Shown piece after piece: positions 19,699-20,458 of a DNA stretch of 20,458 nucleotides. The stretch spans positions 1-20,458 of IMG/VR virus record IMGVR_UViG_3300046804_002425. One strand, 5' to 3'. The first letter of the stretch is position 1; every line of letters starts with the position of its first letter. The notes under the pieces are model-generated. The model was not told where the DNA came from. It saw only the letters and a program-made list of their open reading frames with translations, and did not search any database. The DNA is from a virus. The translations under genes and the position numbers were made by a program.

Positions 19699-20458
19699 TT
19701 ATTGCTTACGATTACGAATCATAGCAAGAATGTCTTCAGCGCGGCTTCCGCCTGCTGGTGCAGATGCTTCTTGCTTAGGAGCAGCAGGTGCTGTCTTAGT
19801 AACAGCTGCCGGCTCATCATCATACTCGTCGTCAGACTTAGCAACAGCCTTAGGAGTATTAGGGTCACCTGTAGCAGAGCTCATGCCTGCTGGTTTGAAA
19901 TATTGACCCCAGCGATCCATATCAAACGGCTCACCATCAACTGATGCTTCAAACATTTCTTTGATAACTTTAAGTTCTACATCGCCTGGCTTCTTAGGTA
20001 AGTAGTCTTTCAAATTAAACAAACCGTGCTTCTCAATGTTGGCTGTTTCTTCGTCACTTAATGGACGAGTACGACGGCTCCACTTTGATGTAGAGTAGTC
20101 AGCATAACCACCTTTTGAAGTCTTAATAAGTTTAAAGTCAACGCCGTTAACAGCGTCAGTTGGCAAGTCATCCATTTCTGGATCAAGCAAAGCACTCTTG
20201 ATTAGAGTAAAGATTTGAGGACCGATAATGAATCGACGGATTGCGTTTTCTGGCTTTTCAGTTTCCTTTAAGCCATCTTCAACAACAAATCCTTGGAAGA
20301 TGTATGAACGCTTCTTCCAATACTTACGACCCATGTCTTCTAGAGCAGGGTCTTTAAACCAACCACGCACCTCTGAAAGGATTGGGCAAGTTTCGCCATA
20401 CATTTCCATACACGGAACGTTAACGATTACTTGTTTTGAGTCAGTGGAGCCCTTAACA
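19699..20458 (-). CDS. gp32: gp32 single-stranded DNA-binding protein (partial)
   Basis: The 5' part is cut by the window edge. About 253 C-terminal residues are present, reading on from the right edge as VKGSTDSKQVIVNVPCMEMY. The core shows CPILSEVRGWFKDPALEDMG, RKYWKKRSYIFQGFVVED, PENAIRRFIIGPQIFTLIKS, GGYADYSTSKWSRRTRPLSD and FNLKDYLPKKP, the pattern of gp32 of T4-like aquatic phages. A flexible Ala/Pro/Asp-rich linker follows (about 60 residues), then the tip GGSRAEDILAMIRNRKQ, which in gp32 proteins recruits replication partners. gp32 coats ssDNA and interacts with UvsX, UvsY, polymerase and primase. It heads the recombination operon. Confidence 0.9.
   Translation of the reverse strand, partial: VKGSTDSKQVIVNVPCMEMYGETCPILSEVRGWFKDPALEDMGRKYWKKRSYIFQGFVVEDGLKETEKPENAIRRFIIGPQIFTLIKSALLDPEMDDLPTDAVNGVDFKLIKTSKGGYADYSTSKWSRRTRPLSDEETANIEKHGLFNLKDYLPKKPGDVELKVIKEMFEASVDGEPFDMDRWGQYFKPAGMSSATGDPNTPKAVAKSDDEYDDEPAAVTKTAPAAPKQEASAPAGGSRAEDILAMIRNRKQ

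Overview
The window looks like part of the genome of a T4-like myovirus (a contractile-tailed phage of the marine/freshwater T4 superfamily). The evidence is a set of T4 replication and recombination genes on the minus strand: the ssDNA-binding protein gp32 (cut by the right edge), UvsX, a probable UvsY, UvsW, primase gp61 and helicase gp41. They are tightly packed, with many 1-17 bp overlaps between start and stop codons. T4-type late-promoter octamers (TATAAATA and close variants) lie upstream of the genes that look structural. A DUF3460-like protein at the left end suggests a betaproteobacterial host, possibly a freshwater one. That host call rests on my recollection of the family's distribution and needs a search. 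No rRNA, tRNA, CRISPR array, integrase or insertion sequence was seen.

Layout, left to right. Positions 1-2535 hold small accessory genes: DUF3460-like (+), a DUF2061 membrane protein (-), a 92-aa unknown (-), a membrane-anchored coiled-coil protein (-), a 58-aa ORF (+) and a 142-aa unknown (-). Positions 2555-5612 hold two divergent, probably virion genes: a 676-aa tail-fibre-like protein with a repetitive C-terminus and a 320-aa proline-rich protein with an internal duplication. A GNAT-like protein follows. Positions 6112-10126 form a replication block (gp41, gp61) with a NodU/TobZ-type carbamoyltransferase and a 37-aa micro-ORF inserted between helicase and primase. Positions 10136-11349 carry a baseplate-like protein (-) and a 124-aa unknown (+) that diverge from interlocked late promoters. 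Positions 11346-16876 are a long minus-strand run: a miniature DnaE-like protein, a zinc-finger protein, several conserved small proteins, UvsW and a 391-aa unknown. Positions 16927-20458 hold a nucleotidyltransferase-cupin fusion, a UvsY-like mediator, an acidic protein, UvsX, a 63-aa protein and gp32.

How it works together: gp32, UvsX, UvsY and UvsW would carry out recombination-dependent replication, with gp41/gp61 as the primosome. The carbamoyltransferase and the nucleotidyltransferase-cupin protein look like metabolic or glycan-modifying cargo set inside these operons.

The most striking signal is regulatory. Three replication-block genes without a Shine-Dalgarno (gp61, gp41 and the 391-aa protein) each have a sigma70-type -10 box exactly 6 nt before the ATG, and two of them also have a perfect TTGACA at 17-bp spacing. 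The predicted transcription start is therefore the A of the start codon, meaning leaderless mRNAs. The second main signal is a 193-aa DnaE-like protein that appears to keep all three catalytic aspartates of bacterial Pol III alpha while lacking most of the enzyme.
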